Shown here: positions 7,312 to 16,423 of the stretch, in pieces
Layout: each line of letters starts with the position of its first letter
Numbering within the stretch: the stretch's first letter is position 1
Source: Deltaproteobacteria bacterium UBA6106
Lineage (GTDB): Bacteria; Desulfobacterota; Syntrophorhabdia; Syntrophorhabdales; Syntrophorhabdaceae
Length of the DNA: 64,000 nucleotides
NCBI GenBank assembly: GCA_002428485.1
Contig: DIWM01000023.1
Location: 1 to 64,000, forward strand
Direction of reading: 5' to 3'
The notes under the pieces: model-generated
Databases searched by the model: none
What the model was told of the DNA's origin: nothing
The model's input: only the letters and a program-made list of their open reading frames with translations
Position numbers and translations under genes: made by a program

Positions 7312-10300
7312 TCAGTCAATAGCCTTTGTATGAGAAGACAATTTCGTTTGATCGAGACGGAAAACATGCGTGCTGCCGACAGCGAACTCGACCTGAACGT
7401 CGTTGACAGCTAGCGAGATCGGCTGGACACCCGCAGCCTTGTGTCCCCGTACTGTGAACGTTTCGCGAGTAAGCCTGAGATCCAGTGAATGCCCCCGATA
7501 CCGCATACTGAGATCGAGGCGTTCAAGTCTCTCGGGAAGCTGCGGGCTGAACCGCAGGACGTCACCCGTGATCTGCACACCTGTCAGTACGCGCTGGATA
7601 AGGTCGACGGTACCCGCCATGGCGCCAAGGTGCACACCCTCCTCGGTTGTGCCCTGCTGGATGTCGCTGACGTCGCTTTGCAGTGCCTCCGCAAAATAAA
7701 TCATTGCGCGGGCACGATCCGACCGGGCCAGGACCCATGCGTGCACAACGCGGGATAGCGTCGATCCATGAGATGAGCGCGAATCGTAGTACTCGACGTT
7801 GCGCGGAATCGTTTCGTACTCGAAGGGATAACCAAGATGAACGAACAGTTCGCGCAGTTCATCCGCAGAGAACTGATAGAACAGCATGAGGACATCCGCC
7901 TGCTTCGAAACCTTGTACCGGTTTGGAGTGTCATTCTCCGCTTCAAGGATCAGGTCCAGGCGCTGTATGTTGCCGTACCGCTTGCGATAGTCGTCCCAGT
8001 CGAGCTCGGCCAGTGACTCATAGCCCTCGAATTGGCTGATGATACCGTCGTCGTGAAAGGGTACGAACATGCGGCGGCTGACGTCGTCCCAGAGGGCGGC
8101 ATCCTGCGCAGTCACGCCGAGCTTCGCAACGAGTTCAGCGCGCCGAATGTCGGGCATAAGATCGAGCACGTCGAGCGCCCTGCGCAGCACCCAAACAGCC
8201 ATAATATTCGTGTAGGCGTTATTATTGAGACCGGGAGCGGATGAGTCCGGATACCGCTCGTGAAACTCATCGGGCCCGACGACCCCCAGCAGCTCGTAAC
8301 GTGCCTTTTGTTCATTGAACGTCGCCATGCTGGACCAGAAGCGCGCGATCTCTATGATGAGCTCCGCCCCATAGAACTGCAGGAACTCGTGGTCGTGCGT
8401 GACCTGGAAGTATTGCCACACGTTCCACGCGACCGCACTTCCCACATGGCGCTGCAGATACGAGCTATCCGGCTTCCAACGCTTCGAATGGGGGTTTAGA
8501 TTGAGTTCCTGGGTTTCCTCCCGTCCGTCGCTGCCGCTTTGCCACGGAAACATGGCGCCGGCAAAGCTGACATCCCTGGCCGCTGCGCGGGCCCGATCGA
8601 GACGGCGGTACCGGTACATAAGCAAAGAGCGCGTGATCTCAGGCGTACGAAAATTGAGCGTAGGGAAAATGAACAACTCATCCCAGAAGATATGTCCCTG
8701 GTAGGCCTCACCAGTCCAGCCACGCGCCGGCACGCCGATGTCGAGACCGATCGAATTGAGTGAGACGGCTTGCAGCAGATGAAACATATTCAGACGCAGC
8801 AGCATGGGAGCATTGAGTTTGATTGGGGTCGTCCCTGATAGCAGATGCACGTCGAATCGGTCCCACAGTTGTTTCCATACCAGGACGTGGGAGTCCATGA
8901 GCTTTGCAAAACGTTCCGCGCCATCGATCGCCCTGCGAGCCGCCAGACTGCACTCCGAAATGGCGAAGTCACGCGAGGTATACTGAACCGCTATCTTCTC
9001 CAGGGAAAGCATCTCGCCCTGCATCAGTTGGACGCTGAACTCCTGCCCGATGAAACCCGGCTCATTGATTACCTTTCGCGAAACAGACTGCAACTCGCCC
9101 CGCACAAATGCACGCGTTCGCGCCGCTTGAGCCAGGTGTATGTTCGACTGAAGCGTGCGCACAAGCAGATGAACGCCATCGTTGCCGATGACCTCTCCCG
9201 ACAACGGCTCCAAATGCTGGTTGTTGAACCTTTCGTAGAGTTTAGCGCCCGCGTTGACGACCCGGCCATCGATCCCCGAGCGGATAGTCACGGGCCCGGA
9301 CCAGTTCTCGGCCCTGAGCGTCAGTTCGATCGCGCCCAGGTGCATATCGGCCATCGAGACCAGGCGCCGTTCCGTCAACGTGGTGCGCCGTCCCTGCCCC
9401 TGTTCGAAGCTGATGGTCCTGTGCAGCATTCCGCAGCTTAGGTCGAGTTCCTGCCGGTAGGAGAGAATGCTCACCGCTCTTTCGTCAAACCAGTCGTCTT
9501 CAGCTAACCGCAGCCCGATGGTCAGCCAGTTCGGGAAATTGACGAGATCCTCGTTTTCAACACATCGGCCTTCCACATCGGTGCGTAGCCGATTGTAGCC
9601 TCCGGCCAGATAGGATCCGGGATAGTGCACGTCGTCCGCCTTCGCCCACGGCGCGGCCCCTCGCGTGGCGAAGTAGCCGTTTCCCAAAGTACACAGTGCT
9701 TCCCGTATACCCTCGCGCTGTGGGTCGAAATCGTTATAAACGAGGGACCAGGCGGAAGGCGGCTCAATAGCCACCTGTATGTGTGAGAGATCAGTCACGA
9801 CAACATCGGCGCCCGCCTCGCGCAAAGCCTGCGACTGTCCAACCCGGTCGATGCCTATGACAAGGTAGAATCGGCCCACGCGGCCTGCGGCAACCCCCGC
9901 TATTGCATCCTCGACGACAATGGCCCGCGATGGCTCGACCCTCAAGCGTTGTGCCGCCTCCAGAAATGCATCGGGTGCGGGTTTGCCTTTGAGACCCATA
10001 CGCTCGATCTCGCGTCCGTCCACGCGCACATCAAAGAGATGCGAGATACCGGCGGCCTCGAGGACTGCAGCACAATTGTTGCTGGATGAGACGACGGCCG
10101 TCTTGATCTCCTGGGCGCGCAAGGTCCTTACCAGCGCTATCGCCGGATCATAGGTCGCGACGCCCCGTTTGTTCAGGTGTTCCATGAAGTAACGGTCTTT
10201 GAGCTTGCCCAGTGCCCGTACACTCTGCACGCCTGCCTTTTCCCCGGGGTCACCAACAGGCAGCTTGATCCCACGGGATTCAAGAAAGGATTCGACACCG

Positions 10301-10527
10301 TCATATCGCGGCTTGCCGTCGACGTACCGCCGATAGTCCGCTTCGATATCAAAGGGTGTAAAGGGTTCCCCTATCCTGTTAGCGCGTTCTTGCAGAAAGG
10401 CGTCGAACAGTTGCTTCCAGGCTGAGGCATGGACGCTTTCTGTCTGGGTCAGCACGCCATCTAGATCGAACAAAACAGCGTCGAAGTCGCGTGGCGAGAT
10501 GGTTACTATAGACCCCATAATGCTCAT
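7312..10527 (-). CDS. Beta-phosphoglucomutase / GH65 disaccharide phosphorylase fusion
   Basis: 1071 aa with two enzymes in one chain. Residues ~14-255 are a HAD-superfamily beta-phosphoglucomutase: DFDAVLFDLDGVLTQT carries the nucleophile Asp, VVSSSN the Ser, and IVVEDAIAGV the acidic motif. Residues ~265-1060 are a glycoside hydrolase family 65 phosphorylase: N-terminal beta-sandwich, (alpha/alpha)6 barrel with GPDEFHERYPD supplying the general-acid Glu, NNNAYTN, and a C-terminal beta-sandwich. The phosphorylase would split trehalose-, maltose- or kojibiose-type disaccharides with phosphate to beta-glucose-1-phosphate, which the mutase turns into glucose-6-phosphate. GGAG lies about 10 bp before the ATG. 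The gene is visibly more GC-rich than its neighbours and has no sugar transporter beside it, which suggests transfer. Exact disaccharide unknown. Confidence 0.93.
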   Translation of the reverse strand: MSIMGSIVTISPRDFDAVLFDLDGVLTQTESVHASAWKQLFDAFLQERANRIGEPFTPFDIEADYRRYVDGKPRYDGVESFLESRGIKLPVGDPGEKAGVQSVRALGKLKDRYFMEHLNKRGVATYDPAIALVRTLRAQEIKTAVVSSSNNCAAVLEAAGISHLFDVRVDGREIERMGLKGKPAPDAFLEAAQRLRVEPSRAIVVEDAIAGVAAGRVGRFYLVIGIDRVGQSQALREAGADVVVTDLSHIQVAIEPPSAWSLVYNDFDPQREGIREALCTLGNGYFATRGAAPWAKADDVHYPGSYLAGGYNRLRTDVEGRCVENEDLVNFPNWLTIGLRLAEDDWFDERAVSILSYRQELDLSCGMLHRTISFEQGQGRRTTLTERRLVSMADMHLGAIELTLRAENWSGPVTIRSGIDGRVVNAGAKLYERFNNQHLEPLSGEVIGNDGVHLLVRTLQSNIHLAQAARTRAFVRGELQSVSRKVINEPGFIGQEFSVQLMQGEMLSLEKIAVQYTSRDFAISECSLAARRAIDGAERFAKLMDSHVLVWKQLWDRFDVHLLSGTTPIKLNAPMLLRLNMFHLLQAVSLNSIGLDIGVPARGWTGEAYQGHIFWDELFIFPTLNFRTPEITRSLLMYRYRRLDRARAAARDVSFAGAMFPWQSGSDGREETQELNLNPHSKRWKPDSSYLQRHVGSAVAWNVWQYFQVTHDHEFLQFYGAELIIEIARFWSSMATFNEQKARYELLGVVGPDEFHERYPDSSAPGLNNNAYTNIMAVWVLRRALDVLDLMPDIRRAELVAKLGVTAQDAALWDDVSRRMFVPFHDDGIISQFEGYESLAELDWDDYRKRYGNIQRLDLILEAENDTPNRYKVSKQADVLMLFYQFSADELRELFVHLGYPFEYETIPRNVEYYDSRSSHGSTLSRVVHAWVLARSDRARAMIYFAEALQSDVSDIQQGTTEEGVHLGAMAGTVDLIQRVLTGVQITGDVLRFSPQLPERLERLDLSMRYRGHSLDLRLTRETFTVRGHKAAGVQPISLAVNDVQVEFAVGSTHVFRLDQTKLSSHTKAID

Positions 10528-10837
10528 GTAGGCTCCGTTGGATTCTGGCGGCGCTAGGCAAACCCTTGATGTGTACTAGCCCCGGAAACGGCAGTTCCGC
10601 AGACTCTCTTTCTCTGCAGCGATCGAGCTACGGGAAGTGCGCGGCCTGCTATATCTTATTGTACCACCTCTAAAGTTAGTTTCTCAACTAAGTTTCCGTA
10701 TGATAGGGGAGGTAGCTGACTAACGTGACTAGCTTTTTATTTGTCGGTATGTAAAGAGGGGATCATGTAGGAAAAATACTGATGAGTCACGTCAGTCAAC
10801 AACGTCCCTCATGGTATTTGCCTTCTTCAAGAAACCT
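10528..10837. other. Intergenic region upstream of the fusion phosphorylase gene
   Basis: No gene is seen. It contains AT-rich sequence that could hold the promoter for the leftward phosphorylase gene, and the second copy of the ~115-bp repeat at 10699-10814. Confidence 0.5.
10699..10814. repeat. ~115-bp dispersed repeat, copy 2
   Basis: Same-strand match to 5396-5512: TATGATAGGG, CTAACGTGACTAGCT, TGTCGGTATGTAAA, GTCCCTCATGG. Here it ends just before the 3' end of the PIN gene and is not part of any coding frame. Confidence 0.55.
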
Positions 10838-11257
10838 TCAAGACATTTGAAGAAACTCATTCGGGTTGACAATGCGAGTGGAGATCCCTGCTTTCTTGAG
10901 TTTACCCTCAGGGATATTCAACAAATCTTTGTCGCCGGTTATAAGAAAATCAGCGTTTATTCTCTTGCATAACGAGAGGTAGTGGTCATCCTGTGCATCC
11001 CTCGATAATGTAATATGCGTCGATACCGTAACGACCGCTGCGATTGCCATAAGCTGGCGGATCCTATCTCGAACGAAATGTTGCTGTTCCTCTGTCAGCT
11101 TTTTCGATAGTTTTGCAACAATTCCCATCAACTCCCGTTCGATCTCTCGTGATATATAGACCTCGCGTTTCCCCATCGCTCTGATAGCCGCCTCAAGCGG
11201 TTTTCCTCCGAAGGCAGCCGAGACAATAACATTCGCATCAATGACCACCTTAGCCAT
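10838..11257 (-). CDS. PIN-domain toxin (VapC-like ribonuclease)
   Basis: 139 aa. The PIN acidic residues are visible: Asp in KVVIDANVIVSA, Glu in SREIERELM, Asp in SRDAQDDHYL and Asp in ITGDKDLL. PIN toxins cut RNA with bound Mg2+. The chosen ATG overlaps the last 8 bp of the upstream antitoxin gene, the usual translational coupling of such pairs; a longer in-frame extension is unlikely because it would run through the antitoxin gene. Target RNA unknown. Confidence 0.88.
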   Translation of the reverse strand: MAKVVIDANVIVSAAFGGKPLEAAIRAMGKREVYISREIERELMGIVAKLSKKLTEEQQHFVRDRIRQLMAIAAVVTVSTHITLSRDAQDDHYLSLCKRINADFLITGDKDLLNIPEGKLKKAGISTRIVNPNEFLQMS

Positions 11258-11483
11258 AAATATCCTTCCTGGCCTGGTCAAGTGCTTTGAGGGCCTCCTT
11301 TTTAGATATGCCGGCGTCATTAAACACCCTTCCAATCTCGAGCAATAACATTTCCGCTGTTTTTTCTTTCACGGGAACAACGCGGGCGATCGGCTTTTTT
11401 CGTTTCATCACAACGATCTCATCGCCGTCATTCAGGTATTTGACCGCACCCTGTTTGAATTCCCTCACGCCGATAAATTTCAT
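11250..11483 (-). CDS. Phd/YefM-type antitoxin
   Basis: 77 aa, beginning MKFIGVREFKQGAVKYL and continuing DEIVVMKRKKPIARVVPV, the Phd/YefM DNA-binding and dimerisation fold. It is followed by a helical C-terminal tail (KKEALKALDQARKDI) that would bind the PIN toxin. A strong AGGAGGT lies 5-7 bp upstream of this ATG, which rules out the slightly longer start. It would repress its own operon and neutralise the downstream PIN protein; its stop overlaps the PIN start. Confidence 0.88.
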   Translation of the reverse strand: MKFIGVREFKQGAVKYLNDGDEIVVMKRKKPIARVVPVKEKTAEMLLLEIGRVFNDAGISKKEALKALDQARKDIYG

Positions 11484-11921
11484 ATCACACCTCCTGTCCA
11501 ATGTTACTACATTTGTGGGAATATTTCAAGGAGGTGCATTGTAAAAAATTAACGTAAAAAATTAACGGGACGTTCTTAAGCAATTAAATAACTTTGGGCA
11601 GGCATCAGTTGCCAATCGCAATAGGAATAGCTATTTGCGAAACAGCAACCCACAAAGAAGCAGACCTGCGACATTTCCTGTAATCTCAAATTCAATGGAT
11701 TGGGAATGATTCAAATATCGCAGCCCTGTAGTCATGGATTCTCTCATGCAGAATATATTGAGCAGGATGGAAATGGATGAAGAAAAAGGTGAGATATGGT
11801 GAGAATCGTAGCGGGAGAGTTTATTTAATTTCTTAAGAGTGTCCCCCTCTTATTGATCTCTTTCTGAAGGTGTCTCGTGTCAGTGCCTGACCACTATGTA
11901 TTCTTCATTATTGCGAAAGTT
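11484..11921. other. Intergenic region with an inverted pair of REP sequences
   Basis: No gene is seen. A forward REP-1 sequence (11567-11593, GGGACGTTCTTAAGCAATTA) and an inverted one (11818-11846) enclose about 225 bp without coding potential. This is the layout of a non-autonomous REPIN-like element mobilised by the REP-1 transposase found at 60 kb. Confidence 0.6.
11567..11846. mobile_element. Non-autonomous REP-1 pair (REPIN/MITE-like)
   Basis: The two ends share the core ACGTTCTTAAG[C/A]AATTAAATAA in inverted orientation, the right one being AGTTTATTTAATTTCTTAAG followed by AGTGTCCCC. The same sequence bounds the transposase gene at 60-61.2 kb. No gene lies between the ends. Confidence 0.6.
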
Positions 11922-13118
11922 TCAACAATATGCACTAAGATCATCAAGACATTCGCTGATCCCCGTTACACGCACCCCGCTTTGGATCGGGTACCCCGGA
12001 TCGGTCATAGGGCACACCACCCATGCGTCTTCGAACTTCAAAGCTTTGGTCGTATCTGCAAAACCTCTGGATAAATGTGGCGTCAGGGATGCCTTGATCT
12101 CAAAAGCGAGGCGCTTTTTCCCCTTCACCAGGACCAGATCGATTTCTTCTCCGGAAGATGCTCTGTAGAAAAAAGGCTGCCAGAGCGGCAAAGTTGTGGT
12201 GATCTGCTCAATGCACCAACCCTCCCACGACGCGCCGAAAACAGGATGACCATAAAGTTCCGTTGTGCTCTCGATTTCCAGAAGGGTATGCAGTAAACCG
12301 CTGTCGCGCAGATATATCTTGGGTGATTTGACCAGCCGTTTTTTCAGGTTTATCTCCAGCGGCTGGAGAATGCGCACCATAAATGTCTGCTCCAGGATGT
12401 CAAGGTATTTGCGGACGGTGTTGTGGGAGATATCCATCGATTGGCCTATTTTTGATGCGTTTAAAAGCCCTCCATGATAATGCGCGATCATTTTCCAAAA
12501 GCGTGACATGACGGGGACGGGCAGGGAAAAGCCTAAAGTCGGAATGTCGCGGCTTAGATAATCCTGGATCATATCCCTGCGCCAGGCGTCGCTCTGGACG
12601 TCATTCGGTTCAAGAAAGGCCGGCGGGAACCCGCCGCGCCACCAATGTCTTTTAAAATCCCACTTTTTTTTAACGCTTGCACCCCGAATTTCCGTCCAGG
12701 CAAATGGGGTAAGCTCGATGTAATGGATACGGCCGGCAAGTGTTTCGCTCCCTTGCCTCACAAGATCACGCGATGCGGAACCCAGAATGAGAAAGCGCCC
12801 CGGACGCCTGTCTTTATCGACAAGGGCCCTCAACGGAGGGAAAAGATCCGGCCGGAGCTGCACTTCATCAATACAAACCAGTTCACGAACATGCTCCTGA
12901 AGAAACAGTTCTGCATCGGTCAGCTTTCGCATATCTGATGGAAGCTCAAGGTCAAGGAAAATAGTGTATTTACGGCCTGCCAGGACATGGCGGGCAAGGG
13001 TCGATTTTCCGCATTGCCGGGGCCCGATCAATGCAGTAACGGGATTATGTTTAAGGGACCGCTGTATATCAACGGCTGATCTTCGATCTATGTACCTTTG
13101 CATATTGTCACCATCCAT
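11922..13118 (-). CDS. AAA ATPase with DUF4143 domain
   Basis: 398 aa. A P-loop (GPRQCGKST, near residue 33) and the Walker B-like LVCIDEVQ belong to the AAA_14 domain. A sensor-like LILGSASRDL and the family hallmark RGGFPPAFL follow. The C-terminal half is DUF4143 with a winged-helix part (SKIGQSMDISHNTVRKYLDILEQTFMVR) and a PD-(D/E)xK-like stretch (EEIDLVLVKGKKRLAFEIKAS). These proteins are common and patchily distributed; their role is not established, though many sit in defence or mobile regions. A second ATG six codons in is equally possible as start. It lies just outside the tRNA-flanked interval. Confidence 0.9.
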   Translation of the reverse strand: MDGDNMQRYIDRRSAVDIQRSLKHNPVTALIGPRQCGKSTLARHVLAGRKYTIFLDLELPSDMRKLTDAELFLQEHVRELVCIDEVQLRPDLFPPLRALVDKDRRPGRFLILGSASRDLVRQGSETLAGRIHYIELTPFAWTEIRGASVKKKWDFKRHWWRGGFPPAFLEPNDVQSDAWRRDMIQDYLSRDIPTLGFSLPVPVMSRFWKMIAHYHGGLLNASKIGQSMDISHNTVRKYLDILEQTFMVRILQPLEINLKKRLVKSPKIYLRDSGLLHTLLEIESTTELYGHPVFGASWEGWCIEQITTTLPLWQPFFYRASSGEEIDLVLVKGKKRLAFEIKASLTPHLSRGFADTTKALKFEDAWVVCPMTDPGYPIQSGVRVTGISECLDDLSAYC

Positions 13119-13301
13119 TACAATTTACAAAGATATTATCGTAAATATAAGTTTTTGTCAGTATAAACGTTGCAGGCTTCTATAAGGATAAAATACAAGA
13201 TAAAAAACTTGATCCCAAGGTCCCATGTTTAGCTTGTGCGCGTACACACTCCACATGTTTATGCCTGATGTGCTGGATTGCAGAACATGATCCCAGATGC
13301 T

Positions 13302-13320
13302 AAAATAAAAGACCTGACCC
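13302..13320 (-). repeat. REP-2 sequence (single)
   Basis: AAAATAAAAGACCTGACCC is the inverted form of GGGTCAGGTCTTTTATT, which bounds the transposase element at 17475-18421 and recurs at 38050. It lies 13 bp from the tRNA fragment. Confidence 0.6.
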
Positions 13321-13332
13321 AATATGTGCTGC

Positions 13333-13376
13333 GTTGCGGGGACCGGATTTGAACCAGTGACCTTCGGGTTATGAGC
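13333..13376 (-). other. tRNA-fMet 3' fragment, candidate attachment site (far end)
   Basis: 44 bp identical to 46676-46719, covering the initiator tRNA from the anticodon loop to the first C of the CCA end, in the same orientation. The remaining 5' half is absent, so it cannot fold as a tRNA. A displaced 3' end in direct orientation on the 3' side of an intact tRNA gene is the signature of site-specific integration. Confidence 0.75.
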
Positions 13377-13507
13377 TAAAAAAGGGCACTTTTTAACAGA
13401 TGGGCCTCCTGCCTATGTTTTTTACATATATCTTTTATTATCAATTAGTTAAGCCATTCTATCCGTTACGGTATTTTCTATCCATTTCGGTGCATTTGGA
13501 TATTTTC

Positions 13508-13530
13508 GGTGACACTTTTGTGACACTTGG
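13508..13530. other. Paired GTGAC site, candidate integrase arm site
   Basis: GGTGACACTTTTGTGACACT followed by TGG. The same arrangement with two A/G changes (GTGACGCTTTTGTGACGC) lies at 46608-46625 next to the intact tRNA. Both sit just inside the proposed island ends, as arm-type recombinase sites would. The assignment is inference. Confidence 0.3.
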
Positions 13531-13899
13531 AGGATCATTTTTTGTACTAAATTAAGTACAATCCATTTTAGGACTTATCGTCCTTCTATCTTACACTTTA
13601 CTTGCAGGTGATATCCATAACCGCTCGATTGCTTCCTGAAAGTAAGTTTTTCTTTCATATGTCTTCAATACAGCATTATAATCGGTAATTGCCAGTACGG
13701 CTTTTATTAAAATAGTACCCGTTAAACGTTTTTCTCTTGCAAAATACAATAAATATCATATCATTGCATTTAGATACTGCGAATAGATAGAGAGAATGAT
13801 TAAGATTTGTCTCTGCTCATAAATCATGAAGAGGTTATATATAATCCCCTTATTCTCACTATCTAAGGTTTGTAAGAATGTCCAGTAAGTGAGGTAAAT

Positions 13900-16224
13900 G
13901 TGGCTATGAGGACCTCTGCAAAGAAGCGGGTACAAAAGGAGCTAAATCAAAGCGAAGAAGTACTCCGGGCGTTGATCAACGCTACCAGAGAAACTCTGTT
14001 ATTAATTGACACGAAAGGTACAATCCTTTTAGTAAATGAGACAGCTGCTGAGCGATTAGGGAAAAGCGTTCCGGAACTTGTCGGTACCTGTCTATACGAT
14101 TATTTCCCTCCGGAGTTGGCGAAATCGAGAAAGGAACAATTCGATAAAGTTTTTACCACAGGTGAACCGGTCCATTTTGAAGATATCAGGGCAGGCAAAT
14201 CTTTCGAAGTATATTGTTACCCTGTTTTCAATGAGGAAGGGAAGGTATCAAGAGGGGCTGTTTTTGCCTATGACATCACCTACCGCAAGCAGGCCGAGGA
14301 GGAGCTTAAGGAAAGCGAAGAGCGTTTCAAAAGCCTGTATCAGGAAAGTCCGATCCCAGCCTTTACTTGGCAGAAGAAGGGTGACGACTTCATTCTTGTT
14401 GGTTTTAACCGTGCCATGATTCAAGTCACCAACGGTAAAGTCGGTGACTATCTCGGAGCCAGCGCCATAGAATTGTATAGAAACAGGCCGGATATCCTCA
14501 GCAGCATGGATCTTTGCAGCAAAGAACAACCCGTCGTGAAACGGGAAATCGTTTCCCGGAATTTTGCACCGGGCAGACTCTTTTCCGTGTATTATGGTTT
14601 TGCTCCTCCGAATCTCATTATCGTCTATATGGAGGATATCACCGAGCGCAAGCGGGCGGAGGATGAACGCAACAAAATACTATTGTGGCAGCAGGATGTC
14701 AACCTGCTCCAACAATCGCTTCTTGCACCAGCCACACTTGAAGAAAAACTTAGAGCTATAACTGACAGCATTGTCAGTCTCTTCGACGCCGATTTTTGTA
14801 GAATCTGGCTGATTCAGCAAGGTGATCTGTGCGAACAGGGCTGCATCCATGCGGACGTGCATGAAGGACCGCATATCTGCCGTTACCGCGACCGGTGTCT
14901 GCATTTGCTGGCAAGTTCCGGTCGCTATACACATACAGACGGCAAGATTCACCGCCGCGTTCCTTTCGGTTGCTACAAGATCGGACGCGTCGCGTCAGAT
15001 GTTGATCACAAGTTTCTCACAAACGATGTGCAGAATGATCCTCGGGTTCACGACCACGAATGGGCACGCGAAATAGGACTCGCGTCGTTCGCGGGATACC
15101 AGCTACGTGTTCCCAGTGGAAAGACAATGGGGGTTCTGGCCCTCTTCGCAAAACACCCGATATTGTCCCCGGAAGACACGATGCTGGATGGACTCAGTAG
15201 CACCATTGCTCTGGTTATCCAAAGAGACGCTGCAGAGAAGTCGCTGCAGGAGAGCGAGGAAAAACACAGACTTTTATTTGACAGCGCCGGTGACGCGATC
15301 TTCGTCATCGACGCGGAAGCACGAATGCTGGCAGTCAACCCGCTGGCCTGTGAACGACTCGGCTACACCCACGCAGAGCTGATGTCCATGACGGTCGATC
15401 AACTGGACTCACCGTCGGAAGCTCCGCACGCCCCGGATCGGATGGCCCTATTGATTGAAAAAGGTCATCTCGCGTTTGAAACCGTGCATAAGTGCAAGGA
15501 CGGTTCACTCATCCCGACCGACGTGATCGCACGGCGGATCACCTGGGATGGTCAACCGGCGATAATGAGTATTTGCCGCGACATCACCAAGCGCAAACTC
15601 ACCGAAGAGGAACTGAAACAGACTCTGGAGAAGCTGAGAAGGGGCCTGGTAGGAACCATACAGGCAATGTCTTTAATGGTAGAGACACGAGACCCTTATA
15701 CCGCAGGTCACCAGAAAAGGGTTTCAAACCTTGCGCGGGTAATTGCTCAGGAGATGAATCTTCCAAAAGATATGGTTGACAAAATAAGAATGGCAGGCGT
15801 CATCCATGATATTGGTAAGATATCGGTTCCTGCAGAGATATTGAGCAAACCCACAAAACTTACAGCAATAGAGTTCAGCCTCATCAAGGTTCACCCTCAA
15901 TCGGGATATGACATATTGAAAGGTGTAGATTTACCCTATCCCATAGCAGAGATAGTCTATCAGCACCATGAAAGGCTGGATGGTTCAGGTTATCCCCAGG
16001 GTTTAAAAGATGGGCAGATCCTTCTTGAGGCATGTATCCTTGCAGTCGCTGATGTGGTAGAAGCCATGGCCTCCCACAGGCCATACAGGCCGGCGATCGG
16101 CATAGAAAGGGCGCTCGAAGAGATCGAGAAGAATAAAGGCATCTTCTATGATATAAAAACCGTTGATGCCTGTGTACGGTTATTCAGGGAGAAGGGGTTT
16201 ACATTTGAAACAACAGCATCATAA
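13900..16224 (+). CDS. PAS-PAS-GAF-PAS sensor with HD-GYP (c-di-GMP phosphodiesterase) output
   Basis: 774 aa, soluble. A first PAS domain (~20-130) ends in DITYRKQAEEEL. A second PAS-like domain (~145-250) ends in EDITERKRAEDE. A GAF domain (~265-450) is unusually rich in Cys and His (CEQGCIHADVHEG, CRYRDRC), and a third PAS (~460-575) ends in RDITKRKLTEEEL. The HD-GYP domain (~585-770) keeps HDIGK and HHERLDGSGYPQGL, so it should hydrolyse c-di-GMP. The cysteine cluster in the GAF could hold a metal or sense redox. The GTG at 13900 follows GAGGT by only 4 bp; the ATG two codons later has better spacing. It is the first gene inside the tRNA-flanked interval. Confidence 0.93.
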   Translation: MAMRTSAKKRVQKELNQSEEVLRALINATRETLLLIDTKGTILLVNETAAERLGKSVPELVGTCLYDYFPPELAKSRKEQFDKVFTTGEPVHFEDIRAGKSFEVYCYPVFNEEGKVSRGAVFAYDITYRKQAEEELKESEERFKSLYQESPIPAFTWQKKGDDFILVGFNRAMIQVTNGKVGDYLGASAIELYRNRPDILSSMDLCSKEQPVVKREIVSRNFAPGRLFSVYYGFAPPNLIIVYMEDITERKRAEDERNKILLWQQDVNLLQQSLLAPATLEEKLRAITDSIVSLFDADFCRIWLIQQGDLCEQGCIHADVHEGPHICRYRDRCLHLLASSGRYTHTDGKIHRRVPFGCYKIGRVASDVDHKFLTNDVQNDPRVHDHEWAREIGLASFAGYQLRVPSGKTMGVLALFAKHPILSPEDTMLDGLSSTIALVIQRDAAEKSLQESEEKHRLLFDSAGDAIFVIDAEARMLAVNPLACERLGYTHAELMSMTVDQLDSPSEAPHAPDRMALLIEKGHLAFETVHKCKDGSLIPTDVIARRITWDGQPAIMSICRDITKRKLTEEELKQTLEKLRRGLVGTIQAMSLMVETRDPYTAGHQKRVSNLARVIAQEMNLPKDMVDKIRMAGVIHDIGKISVPAEILSKPTKLTAIEFSLIKVHPQSGYDILKGVDLPYPIAEIVYQHHERLDGSGYPQGLKDGQILLEACILAVADVVEAMASHRPYRPAIGIERALEEIEKNKGIFYDIKTVDACVRLFREKGFTFETTAS

Positions 16225-16423
16225 TTCGCTTTGTTTCTACCCGTAATTCACGATCAAAATAAAAAGACCCTATGCGCGATTGGTAGGTGGACTCAACAAA
16301 AGTACTTCTTCCTGAGATAGTGTATTGTAATAGAAATTTTATAGTAAACAAACAGAGTTGTGGGCTGTCGCTTGATGTGCCATAACTGATATATCATAAC
16401 TATAATTCTATAGAAGGATCTCA

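Larger units (their letters stand above)
13119..13899. other. Gene-free junction region holding the tRNA fragment and REP-2
   Basis: No gene is visible. It contains a REP-2 sequence at 13302-13320, the 44-bp tRNA-fMet fragment at 13333-13376, and markedly AT-rich DNA from 13377 onward with the GTGACACTTTTGTGACACTT pair at 13509-13528. This is the left boundary of the proposed island. Confidence 0.6.

Noticed and set aside
8845..9441. Plus-strand frame of about 198 codons
   Set aside because: Antisense to the mutase/GH65 fusion gene; no family resemblance.
13333..13376. Second functional tRNA-Met gene
   Set aside because: Only the 3' 44 nt are present; the 5' acceptor strand and D arm are missing, so it cannot fold.
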